DNA from: an uncultured Dorea sp.
Lineage (GTDB): Bacteria > Bacillota > Clostridia > Lachnospirales > Lachnospiraceae
Direction of reading: 5' to 3'
Assembly: GCA_945870325.1 (NCBI GenBank)
Contig: CAMBRQ010000003.1
Coordinates: 1 to 64,000 of the forward strand
Length of the DNA stretch: 64,000 nucleotides
Shown here one piece after another: positions 31,428 through 40,258 of the stretch. Numbering within the stretch: position 1 is the stretch's first letter; every line of letters begins with the position of its first letter. A model generated the notes under the pieces. It saw only the letters and a program-made list of their open reading frames with translations, did not search any database and had not been told where the DNA came from. The translations under genes were made by a program, and so were the position numbers.

Positions 31428-33902
31428 ATGTATAATCCGAGATTTGCGAAAGAAGCATTTAAAAAAGAAGTAAAGCAGAATGTAAAGCATCTGTTCCGTA
31501 AGGAGATTGAAGAAGCATCACAGCAGGAACTGTATCAGGCAGTATCCTACGCTGTAAAAGAAGCAATCATTGATGACTGGATTGCAACACAGAAGCAGTA
31601 TGAGAAGGATGATCCGAAGATCGTCTACTATATGTCCATGGAGTTCTTGATGGGTAGAGCACTTGGAAACAACCTGATCAACATGACTGCTTACACAGAA
31701 GTGAAAGAAGCACTGGACGAGATGGGAATCAACCTGAACTTGATCGAGGATCAGGAACCGGATCCGGCACTTGGTAATGGTGGTCTTGGTCGTCTGGCAG
31801 CTTGTTTCCTGGATTCACTGGCATCACTGGGATATGCTGCATACGGATGTGGTATCCGTTACCGCTACGGTATGTTCAAGCAGAAGATCCAGGATGGCTA
31901 TCAGGTAGAGAAGCCGGATAACTGGCTGAAACATGGCAATCCATTCGAACTTAGAAGACCGGAATATGCAAAAGAAGTACGTTTTGGCGGTAATATTCGT
32001 GTTGAGTATGATAATGAGACAGGAGATATCCGTTTCAAACAGGAGAACTACGAATCCGTTATGGCAATTCCGTATGATTACCCGATCGTAGGATACAATA
32101 ACCATGTGGTTAATACCTTGCGTATCTGGGATGCTGAGCCAATCGTAGACTTCCAGTTAGAGTCATTTGACCGTGGTGATTACCACAAAGCGGTTGAGCA
32201 GCAGAACCTTGCGAAGAATATCGTAGAAGTACTGTATCCTAATGATAACCACTACGCAGGAAAAGAATTAAGACTGAAACAGCAGTATTTCTTCGTATCT
32301 GCAAGTCTTCAGGCAGCAGTTGCAAAATATAAGAGAAAACATGACGATATCCATAAATTATATGAGAAGATGACTGTTCAGATGAACGATACGCATCCGA
32401 CTGTAGCCGTAGCAGAGTTAATGCGTATTCTCTTAGACGAAGAAGGTCTTGGATGGGATGAAGCATGGGAGATCACAACAAAAGTATGTGCATACACCAA
32501 CCATACCATCATGGCAGAGGCGCTTGAAAAATGGCCAATCGACCTGTTCTCAAGACTGCTTCCTCGTGTATACCAGATCATCCAGGAGATCGACCGCAGA
32601 TTCATCGAGCAGGTACGTAAGATTTATCCGGGAGATGAGAACAAAGTTAAGAAGATGGCAATCTTAAGAGATGGACAGGTGAAGATGGCACATCTTGCAA
32701 TCATAGCAGGCTACTCTGTAAATGGTGTTGCAAGGCTTCACACAGAGATTCTGAAGAATCAGGAATTAAGAGACTTCTATCAGATGATGCCTCAGAAGTT
32801 CAACAACAAGACCAATGGTATCACACAGAGACGTTTCCTGATGCACGGCAATCCGCTGCTAGCTGACTGGGTAACAGACAAACTTGGTACAAAAGACTGG
32901 ATTACAGATCTGTCTCTGATGTCCGGACTTAAGAAATATGCTGATGATAAAGAAGCACAGAAAGAATTCATGGATATTAAGTTCCGGAACAAAGAGCGTC
33001 TGGCAAAATACATCCTTGAGCATAATGGAATCGAAGTTGACCCAAGATCTATCTTCGACGTACAGGTGAAGCGTCTGCATGAGTACAAGCGTCAGTTACT
33101 GAACATCCTGCATGTAATGTATCTGTACAACCAGATCAAAGAGCATCCGGAGAAGAACTTCTTCCCAAGAACATTTATCTTCGGTGCTAAGGCATCCGCA
33201 GGTTACATCCGTGCAAAAGAGAACATCAAACTGATTAACTCTGTTGCAGATGTAATTAACAATGACCGCAGCATCAATGGCAAACTGAAAGTTGTATTTA
33301 TCGAAGATTACCGTGTATCTAATGCAGAGTGGATCTTTGCGGCAGCAGATGTCAGCGAGCAGATCTCTACCGCTTCTAAGGAAGCATCCGGTACAGGTAA
33401 CATGAAGTTCATGCTGAACGGTGCGCCGACACTTGGTACTATGGACGGAGCGAACGTTGAGATCGTAGAAGAAGTGGGTATTGAGAATGCATTTATCTTC
33501 GGATTAAGTTCTGACGAAGTTATTAACTACGAGCAGAATGGAGGATACAATCCATGGGAGATCTACAACAACGATCAGGATGTACGCAGAGTCGTAGATC
33601 AGTTGGTAGACGGTACTTATGCAAATGGCAACACAGAGATGTACCGTGATCTGTACGATTCCTTATTGAATGCAAAGGGTGGCAACCGTGCAGATGTGTA
33701 CTTTATTCTGAAAGATTTCCGCGCTTACGCAGACGCACAGGAGAAGGTAGAAGAGGCTTATCATGATAAAGACAGATGGGCGAAGATGGCACTTCTTAAT
33801 ACTGCTTGCTGCGGCAAGTTCTCTTCAGACAGAACGATCGAGGAATATGTAGAGGATATCTGGAAACTGGAGAAGATTAACGTTGAGGTAAAGGCAGAAT
33901 AA
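31428..33902 (+). CDS. glgP: Glycogen/maltodextrin phosphorylase
   Basis: An 824-aa GT35 alpha-glucan phosphorylase releasing glucose-1-phosphate from glycogen. The PLP-binding region EASGTGNMKFMLNGA has Lys660. Other signatures are EDQEPDPALGNGGLGRLAAC near the N-terminus, MNDTHPTVAVAE and VKRLHEYKRQLLN. Full length for the family. It lies 31 bp after ileS, so read-through from the T-box promoter is possible. The ribosome site is AAGGAG at an extended distance. A strong terminator follows (33972-34004). Confidence 0.96.
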   Translation: MYNPRFAKEAFKKEVKQNVKHLFRKEIEEASQQELYQAVSYAVKEAIIDDWIATQKQYEKDDPKIVYYMSMEFLMGRALGNNLINMTAYTEVKEALDEMGINLNLIEDQEPDPALGNGGLGRLAACFLDSLASLGYAAYGCGIRYRYGMFKQKIQDGYQVEKPDNWLKHGNPFELRRPEYAKEVRFGGNIRVEYDNETGDIRFKQENYESVMAIPYDYPIVGYNNHVVNTLRIWDAEPIVDFQLESFDRGDYHKAVEQQNLAKNIVEVLYPNDNHYAGKELRLKQQYFFVSASLQAAVAKYKRKHDDIHKLYEKMTVQMNDTHPTVAVAELMRILLDEEGLGWDEAWEITTKVCAYTNHTIMAEALEKWPIDLFSRLLPRVYQIIQEIDRRFIEQVRKIYPGDENKVKKMAILRDGQVKMAHLAIIAGYSVNGVARLHTEILKNQELRDFYQMMPQKFNNKTNGITQRRFLMHGNPLLADWVTDKLGTKDWITDLSLMSGLKKYADDKEAQKEFMDIKFRNKERLAKYILEHNGIEVDPRSIFDVQVKRLHEYKRQLLNILHVMYLYNQIKEHPEKNFFPRTFIFGAKASAGYIRAKENIKLINSVADVINNDRSINGKLKVVFIEDYRVSNAEWIFAAADVSEQISTASKEASGTGNMKFMLNGAPTLGTMDGANVEIVEEVGIENAFIFGLSSDEVINYEQNGGYNPWEIYNNDQDVRRVVDQLVDGTYANGNTEMYRDLYDSLLNAKGGNRADVYFILKDFRAYADAQEKVEEAYHDKDRWAKMALLNTACCGKFSSDRTIEEYVEDIWKLEKINVEVKAE

Positions 33903-33957
33903 GACGCAGAAGTATTGTGGAAATATTTTGCGAAAAGAAAATATTTTGCAGAGAGAA

Positions 33958-33986
33958 GAATAAAAAATACAACCCTTCCATACAGT
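33958..33986 (+). promoter_or_regulatory. Probable sigma-E promoter for spoIID
   Basis: GAATAAA (33958-33964), a 14-bp spacer and CATACAGT (33979-33986) match the sigma-E pattern (ATA core at -35, CATACANT at -10). The predicted start near 33993 lies in the right arm of the glgP terminator. Confidence 0.55.
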
Positions 33987-34004
33987 GTATGGGAGGGTAT
34001 TTTT
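33972..34004 (+). terminator. glgP terminator overlapping the spoIID ribosome site
   Basis: ACCCTTCCATACA (33972-33984) pairs with TGTATGGGAGGGT (33986-33998, one G-T) and is followed by ATTTTT. The right arm contains the spoIID Shine-Dalgarno GGGAGGG. Confidence 0.85.
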
Positions 34005-34967
34005 ATGCGGCAGAAGTTGAAGAAATTAGGATGTTATCTCATTATTATCATATTATTGCCTTATGTGGTTACCGTATTTTTAAATGGTCCAAGCATTACG
34101 ACGTATTCTCATGTGGACGGGACGTATATGAAAGTGCGGATTGATGGTGGAAATGGTGGAAACACAGATGGAGATGGGACGCAAGACAGTGGCGGGGATG
34201 GTGGAAATGCGGACACAGACGCAGGAACCATCGTCGAGATGCCGATTGAGGAATACTGTATCGGGCTTCTGGCGAAAGAAATCCCGGCTTCTTATGAGAA
34301 GGAAACGCTGAAGGCGCAGGCGGTGCTGGTGCGTACAGATATCTATAAAAAGATTAAGGAGACGGGGAGCGATACCGTACTGGAAGGGGATTTCTGGACC
34401 AAGAAGCAGATGGAAGATGCCTGGGGGAGCAAATATTCAAAATATTATCATAAGTTGGAAGATGTCTGGAGTGAGACGGAGGGGCAGGTGCTTCTGTATG
34501 GAGAAGAACTGGCGATGACGCCATTCTTCCGGTTGAGCAATGGCTGTACGAGGGATGGAAAAGAAGTTCTTGGAAGTGAGGATTATCCTTATCTTAAGAT
34601 TGTAGATTGTCCTCAGGATATTGAAGCCAAGAAACAGATCCAGACGATGACGGTTGATGATATGGATGCTGAAGTTACGGCGACGGATACGGCGGGATAT
34701 GTCTTGAACGTCAGAATAGGGCAGGAGAATATCAGTGGTGAAGAGTTTCGTGATACATATGGACTTGCATCAAGTTGCTTTACATTGCAGCGTTATAATG
34801 GGAAGATGAGGATTACGACATGTGGAATCGGACATGGGTTGGGGATGAGCCAGTATACTGCTAATCAGATGGCAAAAGACGGCAAAACGTATGAGGATAT
34901 CCTGCAATATTTCTTTGAGGGAACTGAGATGAAAGAAGTCGCAGAAATATTAGTTGACACGGAATAA
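34005..34967 (+). CDS. spoIID: Stage II sporulation protein D (lytic transglycosylase)
   Basis: A 320-aa SpoIID/LytB-domain protein: short cytoplasmic N-terminus, TM about 8-26, a Gly/Asp-rich linker (about 45-75), then the SpoIID domain with EMPIEEYCIGLLAKEIP, LKAQAVLVRTDIYKK, FRLSNGCTRDGKE and GIGHGLGMSQYTA. It cleaves denuded glycan during engulfment in the mother cell. ATG 34005 is chosen over an upstream in-frame start because of GGGAGGG and the signal anchor. It precedes the spoIIQ-like gene, a common clostridial order. The low-complexity linker is longer than usual. Confidence 0.93.
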   Translation: MRQKLKKLGCYLIIIILLPYVVTVFLNGPSITTYSHVDGTYMKVRIDGGNGGNTDGDGTQDSGGDGGNADTDAGTIVEMPIEEYCIGLLAKEIPASYEKETLKAQAVLVRTDIYKKIKETGSDTVLEGDFWTKKQMEDAWGSKYSKYYHKLEDVWSETEGQVLLYGEELAMTPFFRLSNGCTRDGKEVLGSEDYPYLKIVDCPQDIEAKKQIQTMTVDDMDAEVTATDTAGYVLNVRIGQENISGEEFRDTYGLASSCFTLQRYNGKMRITTCGIGHGLGMSQYTANQMAKDGKTYEDILQYFFEGTEMKEVAEILVDTE

Positions 34968-34991
34968 GTCTATCACTATCTGGCAAAAATA
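34962..34991 (+). promoter_or_regulatory. Probable sigma-F promoter for the spoIIQ-like gene
   Basis: GAATA (34962-34966), a 15-bp spacer and GGCAAAAATA (34982-34991) fit the sigma-F pattern (GNATA ... GGNNANANTR). The -35 overlaps the spoIID stop codon. The start codon is 20 nt downstream. Confidence 0.6.
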
Positions 34992-35011
34992 TAGTCAGAG
35001 GTGGTGATAAG

Positions 35012-35770
35012 ATGAATCAAAGGCAAAAACCTTCACAAAAAAAGAAGGGCGCTACCGTTGCAGCAGTATTGTGCTTTGTGGCAGCAATCGCAATAGTTGG
35101 AACATATACATTCAATGACTACAAAAAGACACAACAGAAAGAACAGCTTGCGCGGGCCGAAGAGACGAATGAAACAGAAGATAAGAAGGTAGAGGAACCG
35201 GCAGAAGAGGCGAATAACCTGGTGGTAAGTAACCAGAATGAGTCCCCGGCAGAAGATGAGCAGAATCAGACGGACAACCAGACGGATGGGACGGCAGGTA
35301 CAGCTGGCGCAGCCGGAGCCCAGAGCACAGCAGGAAACAGTGCTTCTATTAATTTTAGCGAAGACAGCAAACTGTTATGGCCGGTGAATGGCACGATTCT
35401 TATGAGTTATAGTATGGACAAGACCGTATATTTCTCAACTCTGGATCAGTATAAGTACAATCCGGCAGTAATTATTTCCGGAGCCGAAGGTGACCAGGTA
35501 ATCTGTGGAACAACCGGAATTGTGAAGTCTATTGATGTAACTGCGGAGACCGGGACAACGGTCAATGTGGATATCGGAAATGGCTATGAGTTGTTCTATG
35601 GACAGTTAAAGGAAGTGCCTGTAAAGGTTGGAGATTATGTAGAGGCTAAGACCGTGCTCGGCTATGTGAGCCAGCCGACGAAGTACTATAGCGTTGAAGG
35701 ATGCAATGTGTATTTTGAGATGCGTAAGGATGGACAGCCGGTAAATCCGGTGGAGTATCTCGAAGAGTAG
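35012..35770 (+). CDS. spoIIQ: SpoIIQ-like degenerate M23/LytM-fold protein
   Basis: A 252-aa protein with N-terminal TM (about 15-33), an acidic Gln/Glu-rich linker (about 45-115) and a LytM-like domain (about 120-252: LLWPVNGTILMSYS, GTTGIVKSIDV, GNGYELFYGQL, VGDYVEAKTVLGYV, VYFEM). Zn ligands of active M23 enzymes are missing: no H-x3-D before the first strand, and VYFEM replaces LHFEI. SpoIIQ in B. subtilis is likewise inactive and pairs with SpoIIIAH across the engulfing membranes. Position after spoIID and the sigma-F-like promoter support forespore expression. Ribosome site GAGGTGGTGA. Confidence 0.85.
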   Translation: MNQRQKPSQKKKGATVAAVLCFVAAIAIVGTYTFNDYKKTQQKEQLARAEETNETEDKKVEEPAEEANNLVVSNQNESPAEDEQNQTDNQTDGTAGTAGAAGAQSTAGNSASINFSEDSKLLWPVNGTILMSYSMDKTVYFSTLDQYKYNPAVIISGAEGDQVICGTTGIVKSIDVTAETGTTVNVDIGNGYELFYGQLKEVPVKVGDYVEAKTVLGYVSQPTKYYSVEGCNVYFEMRKDGQPVNPVEYLEE

Positions 35771-35848
35771 TGGGGACGGGGAAAATTGCATTTTCCCCCG
35801 TCCCTGATTCATTTTGCCGTGTCCCTTTTTGGATTTGCCGTGTCCCCA
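35771..35848 (-). repeat. Dispersed palindromic element, copy 2 (- orientation)
   Basis: The GC-rich palindrome comes first and two ATTTGCCGTGTCCC boxes follow, i.e. the element is inverted relative to the other copies. It begins immediately after the spoIIQ-like stop codon. Confidence 0.9.
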
Positions 35849-35922
35849 TTTGATAATTGTGGAAAAAATCCTATAATTAGTCTATAATTGAAATGATTAT
35901 AGATGAGGTAAAGAGAGAGAAT

Positions 35923-36192
35923 ATGAACTATACATATATTGTAAAATGTAGAGACGGAAGTCTGTATACAGGATGGACGAATGATATAGAGAAACGTATA
36001 GAAGCCCATAATGCGGGGAAAGGTGCGAAGTATACCAAGTCGAGGCGACCAGTAACTTTGGTCTATTATGAGGAATTTGCAACGAAGCAGGAAGCCATGA
36101 AGCGTGAGTATGCGATCAAGCATATGAAGAGGAAAGAGAAGGAAAAGGTCATTGGGGACAGGGCAAATCCAAAAAGGGACACGGCAAATTAA
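35923..36192 (+). CDS. GIY-YIG nuclease domain protein (UPF0213/YhbQ-like)
   Basis: An 89-aa single-domain GIY-YIG protein: YTYIVKCRDGSLYTGWTNDIEKRI (GIY as TYI, YIG as YTG), with the catalytic Arg, EAHNAGKGAKYT, RPVTLVYYE and the Glu in QEAMKREY. ATG 35923 is chosen because the fold starts there and GAGAGA precedes it; ATG 35893 is an alternative. The last 12 residues (GDRANPKRDTAN) and the stop are encoded by a dispersed element (36152-36232), so the original C-terminus was replaced or extended. Role unknown; UPF0213 members act on nucleic acids. Confidence 0.88.
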   Translation: MNYTYIVKCRDGSLYTGWTNDIEKRIEAHNAGKGAKYTKSRRPVTLVYYEEFATKQEAMKREYAIKHMKRKEKEKVIGDRANPKRDTAN

Positions 36193-36232
36193 ATTGGGGA
36201 CGGGGGAAAATTGCAATTTCCCCCGTCCCCAA
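36152..36232 (+). repeat. Dispersed palindromic element, copy 3 (+ orientation)
   Basis: Two boxes (GGGACAGGGCAAAT and GGGACACGGCAAAT) are followed by a perfect GC-rich palindrome (36195-36230). It overlaps the end of the GIY-YIG gene and lies between it and the convergent hemolysin III gene. Confidence 0.92.
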
Positions 36233-36241
36233 TGCGTAGTA

Positions 36242-36904
36242 TTAAAGTATGAAAGCATACATCACTATAAAGTGGCAAGCGCTTCCGCCCATTACAAATA
36301 GGTGGAAAATCTCATGGCTGCCGAAGTATTTGTGTCTGCTGTTGAATAGTGGAAGTTTCAAAGCGTATATCACCCCACCCACTGTATAGATAATTCCACC
36401 TGCAAGAAGCCAGCCAAAGGCTGCCGGAGACATGGAATTAAGGATTTGGGTGAATGCAAGCACGCAGGTCCAGCCCATGCCGATGTAAAGTACGGATGAT
36501 ACCCATTTCGGACAATACACCCAGAACGCTTTGATCAGGATGCCGACAAGGGCGATTCCCCATACAATGCTTAAGAGAATGATTCCTGTCTTGCCGCCCA
36601 ATACTAATAAGCAGATCGGAGTATAACTTCCGGCTATAAGTACACTGATCATCATATGATCGATTTTCTTTAATATTGTATTGATCTTATCAGATTTATC
36701 GAACGTGTGATAAGTGGTGCTGGCTGCGTATAATAATATTAAACTTGCTGTGTAGATTGCGATGGATATCACATATATATGGCTGGGTTCATGTGCTGCC
36801 TTTATTAGCAATGGAACCGCTGCAAATATCGCCATTAGCATTCCGATGAAATGTGTGATTGCACTTCCGGGGTCTTTAATGTGTTCTTCTATTGTTCGTG
36901 CCAT
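36242..36904 (-). CDS. Hemolysin III family (PAQR-like) membrane protein
   Basis: A 220-aa protein with about seven TM segments. It has the family's conserved residues: HFIGMLMAI near the N-terminus, ASTTYHTF (Ser-x3-His) and the C-terminal SACHFIVMYAF His. These form the metal site of PAQR/HlyIII proteins. Despite the name, haemolysis is not established for most members; lipid or membrane homeostasis is suggested. The start ATG follows AGGAGG on the minus strand. Monocistronic. Confidence 0.93.
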   Translation of the reverse strand: MARTIEEHIKDPGSAITHFIGMLMAIFAAVPLLIKAAHEPSHIYVISIAIYTASLILLYAASTTYHTFDKSDKINTILKKIDHMMISVLIAGSYTPICLLVLGGKTGIILLSIVWGIALVGILIKAFWVYCPKWVSSVLYIGMGWTCVLAFTQILNSMSPAAFGWLLAGGIIYTVGGVIYALKLPLFNSRHKYFGSHEIFHLFVMGGSACHFIVMYAFIL

Positions 36905-37095
36905 ATGAATACCTCCTAAAAATATATTGAAATTACAACATGTAGTTTTGAAAACTATGTTATCTATATGTGTATATTATACCCTATATTCCAAAAAAGC
37001 AAGCATTATATTAAAAATTAATAATTTAGAGAACTGGATTGGTCAAATATAAAATAACTGGCTGTTTCTGCGTAACCACTCTGGTGGTATTATAT

Positions 37096-37124
37096 TTGAC
37101 AGTTATATGATTGATCATTATAAA
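37096..37124 (+). promoter_or_regulatory. Sigma-A promoter for the ECF S-component, with inverted repeat
   Basis: TTGACA (37096-37101), a 17-bp spacer and TATAAA (37119-37124). The -35 overlaps the right half of an 11-bp inverted repeat (GTCAAATATAA at 37042-37052 with 37090-37100), a possible operator. Confidence 0.65.
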
Positions 37125-37170
37125 TTATAGGTCAAGAATGAGTATAGAGGAAAGGTTAGGGTATAATAGG

Positions 37171-37755
37171 ATGGGAATCAGTATGGCAAGAGCAGATGTA
37201 ACAGGAACAGACAGAGTAAAGGCGATGGTTATCACCGCATTTTTTGCAGCGATTACATTTCTCGGAATTCAGTCATTTAGAATACCGCTTCCGGCAGCAG
37301 TTGGAACGCCGTTTGTACATTTTGGACACATATTTGTAGTAATGGGAGTGTTGATTCAGGGTGGAAAAAGAGGTGCTGTATCAGGAACTGTCGGATTGGT
37401 AATTTTTGATATTTTGAATGGATATATGCAGGATATTCCACAGGTATTTATTGAGACGATTGTCAAATGTCTGATTGTAGGCGCGATATTTGTCATTATG
37501 AAAAAGCGGGCGGATGGCAATAAGACGAAAGAATATACAAGTGCTGTCATCTGTGCAGTGATCTATGGGTGCCTGAATATTTTGATTGAACTGGTTATGG
37601 GGACGATTAAGATGATGATACTTGGAAGTGGTTTTGCGGCAGCCTTTATGGGATCAGTGGTATCCATTCCTGCAACAGCGATTAATGCGGTGTTCATGAT
37701 TATTGCAATTGCGGTTTTATATAAGCCGGTGGAAAGCATTTATAAGAGAATATAA
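37171..37755 (+). CDS. ECF transporter S component (substrate-binding membrane subunit)
   Basis: A 194-aa protein with about six TM helices: MVITAFFAAITFLGIQ, then IPLPAAVGTPFVHFGHIF. The AxxxA-like early helix and compact fold are typical of energy-coupling factor S components for vitamins or metals. The substrate is not recognisable. No EcfA or EcfT is nearby, so it would share a general module (group II). Start choice is uncertain: ATG 37171 follows TTAGGG, while ATG 37138 is too close to the predicted transcription start and ATG 37183 is also possible. Confidence 0.8.
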   Translation: MGISMARADVTGTDRVKAMVITAFFAAITFLGIQSFRIPLPAAVGTPFVHFGHIFVVMGVLIQGGKRGAVSGTVGLVIFDILNGYMQDIPQVFIETIVKCLIVGAIFVIMKKRADGNKTKEYTSAVICAVIYGCLNILIELVMGTIKMMILGSGFAAAFMGSVVSIPATAINAVFMIIAIAVLYKPVESIYKRI

Positions 37756-37774
37756 AGTTAAGAATGAAATGAAG

Positions 37775-37820
37775 AAAAGCCTCTGGAGTGGAAATACGAC
37801 TTTCTACTTCGGAGGCTTTT
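37775..37820. terminator. Bidirectional terminator between ECF gene and spmA
   Basis: AAAAGCCTC (37775-37783) pairs with GAGGCTTTT (37812-37820), with further interrupted pairing inside (GGAGT/ACTTC region). It gives T tracts on both strands for the convergent genes. Confidence 0.75.
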
Positions 37821-37828
37821 AGAACGTT

Positions 37829-38437
37829 CTAGTCCCGATCCATTATTTTGCAATATATTATAGCGGCAAGTGTGCTGATTGCCGTTGCTATAATGCCGGC
37901 TCCCACAATTGCCGCAGGATTTACGCTGCCATACTGACTCCGATATGCAATGACATTGACAGGGATTATCTGCAAAGACGAGATGTTGATGATCAAAAAA
38001 GTACACATCTCATTACTTGCAATTCCTTTTTTACTTACTGGTCCTGGCATACGCCCCTTTCTTCTGTCATCTTCCAGCCGTCCAAGTTCTTCCATTGCTT
38101 TTAAACCTGCCGGAGTCGCCGCCCACCCAAGACCAAGAACATTAGCAATCATATTGGTCGTGATGTGTTGTTCCGCTGGATGACCAACTGGAAGGCTAGG
38201 AAATAAGAAACGAATCATTGGCTGGATCTTTTTAGAGGCGGCACTTATAATTCCTGCTTTTGTTGCGATTTCCATCAATCCGACCCATAACGACATGACT
38301 CCCATCATGGTGATACAGAGCGTAATGGCCTCTTTGGAGGAGTCGATGGCAGCGTTCGTAATATCCGGCATTCGTCCGGTAAAGGCAGCGAAGATGATGC
38401 CGAGCAATATCATGCCCGCCCACAGATAATTTAACAT
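37829..38437 (-). CDS. spmA: Spore maturation protein A
   Basis: A 202-aa nucleoside-recognition (Gate) domain membrane protein: AGMILLGIIFAAFTGR, then MGVMSLWVGLMEIATKAG, and the characteristic MIANVLGLGWAATPAGLKAMEELG. SpmA and SpmB are needed for spore core dehydration. The start is set at the ATG for MLNYLWAG with GGAGG seven bases upstream; longer in-frame starts lack this. The usual partner spmB is not adjacent but lies 4 kb away on the other strand. Confidence 0.92.
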   Translation of the reverse strand: MLNYLWAGMILLGIIFAAFTGRMPDITNAAIDSSKEAITLCITMMGVMSLWVGLMEIATKAGIISAASKKIQPMIRFLFPSLPVGHPAEQHITTNMIANVLGLGWAATPAGLKAMEELGRLEDDRRKGRMPGPVSKKGIASNEMCTFLIINISSLQIIPVNVIAYRSQYGSVNPAAIVGAGIIATAISTLAAIIYCKIMDRD

Positions 38438-38517
38438 ATGAGGAACCTCCATTTGGGATATTCGTATTCTATCTCCTATAATAAATATGTAGGTGAAGGG
38501 ATAATTAGGACGCAAAT

Positions 38518-38541
38518 AGAAAAAAGGGACAGGGAAAAGTT
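38518..38541. repeat. Remnant of the dispersed element
   Basis: AAAAAGGGACAGGGAAAAGTT resembles one box of the dispersed element, without the palindrome. It lies right at the MATE stop codon. Confidence 0.5.
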
Positions 38542-38542
38542 G

Positions 38543-39946
38543 CTATTGTGTATCTTCTAGTTTCCTCCACACGGTCATCATCATTGTAACAAAACATGCT
38601 ATGCCACCCAGGAAATTTGAAATGGGCTCTGCTAAGAATACGCCATTTGTTCCGAGTCCGGCGATGGTCGGGAGCCACAGGGTCAGTGGAATGACGATAA
38701 TAGCCTTGCGGAACAGGGAGAAGAAGACAGCGTGCCGGTATTTGCCAAGGGCAGTGAAGGTAGACTGTCCGGCGAATTGGAGTGCCATCATGAATATACC
38801 GAAGAAATATAGTCTCATGGCAGGTACACCTGCTTCCAGAAGTTCCGGATCACTGTTGAACAGGTGGATGAAGAAGCGTGGGAAGAAGAACAGGAGCGCC
38901 CACGCGGCTAAGGTAAATATGATAGAAAATATGGTGGTAAAACTGATCGCGGATTTGACCCGTTTATATTCTTTTGCGCCATAGTTGAAACTCATCACAG
39001 GTTGGGCACCGCTGGACATGCCGCTTACGGGCATGGTTATGATCTCGCGGACGGAATTAATTACAGTCATGATGCCGACGTACAGATCGCCTCCATAGCG
39101 CTGCAGCGTAGCATTGCAGATAATCTGTACGGAGCCATTGGTAATGGACATGATGAATCCTGCAAGACCTAAAGCAGTGATTTCTTTAATTAGAGATATT
39201 TGTAATCTCATACATTTCTTAGTTAACTTAATAATTGCTTTATCGCCAACTAAGAAGTGTAATACCCAGATAGAGGAGATGCACTGGGAGATAATTGTTG
39301 CCAGCGCAGCACCCTGGACTCCCATATGAAAGACGAAGATGAACAGTGGGTCCAGCAGGAGATTCAAGATCGCACCGATGGAGACTGTCAGCATTCCGGT
39401 AATGCCAAATCCCTGGGCATTGATGAAGTTATTCATGCCAAGGCTCGTCATGACGAATAATGTCCCCAGCAGGTAGATGCGAAGGTATGCATTGGCATAG
39501 GGATAAGTAATATCACTGGCGCCAAAGAGATAGAGCAGCGGATGCTTAAAGATATAACATATAACAGCCAGAACTGTGCCGGATAGTAAGAGCATGGCGA
39601 AGGAATTGCCCATGATTTTCTGAGCACGTTTTGTTTCCCCAGCACCTCGTGACATTGAGAAAAGCGGTGCCCCTCCCATTCCGAATAGATTAGCGAATGC
39701 GGTGATGATCGTAATGATCGGAAGTGCCAGCCCGATTCCGGTTAATGCCTGTGTTGAAGTGTGTGGAATATGACCGATATAAATGCGGTCTACCACGTTA
39801 TATAAGACATTAATTAGTTGTGCTAATGTCATGGGGATAGCGAGCCGCAGTATGTTAGAGGATATGCTGCCCTGACTGAAATCCTGCGCTTCTTTGGCAG
39901 CATGGCTGGAAATAAGATTTTTAAAATGTTTTGATACCATTGTCAT
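38543..39946 (-). CDS. MATE family multidrug/cation efflux protein
   Basis: A 467-aa protein with twelve TM helices. It opens with the MATE signature (ILRLAIPMTLAQLINVLYNVVDRIYIG) and has the GMGGAPLFSMSRG loop, plus the second-half motif VMSFNYGAKEYKRVKSA. Na+/H+-driven exporter. The start is set at the ATG preceding TMVSKHF with GGTGAT upstream; a longer in-frame extension is less likely. Divergent from the beta-galactosidase gene. It separates spmA from spmB. Confidence 0.93.
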   Translation of the reverse strand: MTMVSKHFKNLISSHAAKEAQDFSQGSISSNILRLAIPMTLAQLINVLYNVVDRIYIGHIPHTSTQALTGIGLALPIITIITAFANLFGMGGAPLFSMSRGAGETKRAQKIMGNSFAMLLLSGTVLAVICYIFKHPLLYLFGASDITYPYANAYLRIYLLGTLFVMTSLGMNNFINAQGFGITGMLTVSIGAILNLLLDPLFIFVFHMGVQGAALATIISQCISSIWVLHFLVGDKAIIKLTKKCMRLQISLIKEITALGLAGFIMSITNGSVQIICNATLQRYGGDLYVGIMTVINSVREIITMPVSGMSSGAQPVMSFNYGAKEYKRVKSAISFTTIFSIIFTLAAWALLFFFPRFFIHLFNSDPELLEAGVPAMRLYFFGIFMMALQFAGQSTFTALGKYRHAVFFSLFRKAIIVIPLTLWLPTIAGLGTNGVFLAEPISNFLGGIACFVTMMMTVWRKLEDTQ

Positions 39947-40258
39947 ATAATCACCATTTCTTTTGCTTTTTATATATTTATTAGGGAATTTTGTCATATA
40001 CATCTTAGAGGGTTATGATTCCTGCAACAATAAAATCATACAGACTATATAATGTAGTATATGCGTTCTGTGATTTATTTTCAATGAGACAAATGTATGG
40101 CAAATATATTTTTTTGCAGAAACGTGAGAGAGATTAATGTAAAAGAATAAAGTAAAATGTGTTTGCCAGTACAGAGACAGTATAAAGTATGATATACTGA
40201 AACTAAAATATATCGAAAGAAACATACAGAAAAGATATGACAGTAAAGGAGAGATAAT

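Noticed and set aside
35771..35848. Dispersed elements considered as simple terminators
   Set aside because: The palindromes lack U tracts, occur in both orientations and in the ileS leader, and always carry the same two box sequences. They behave as repeats, though they may also stop transcription.
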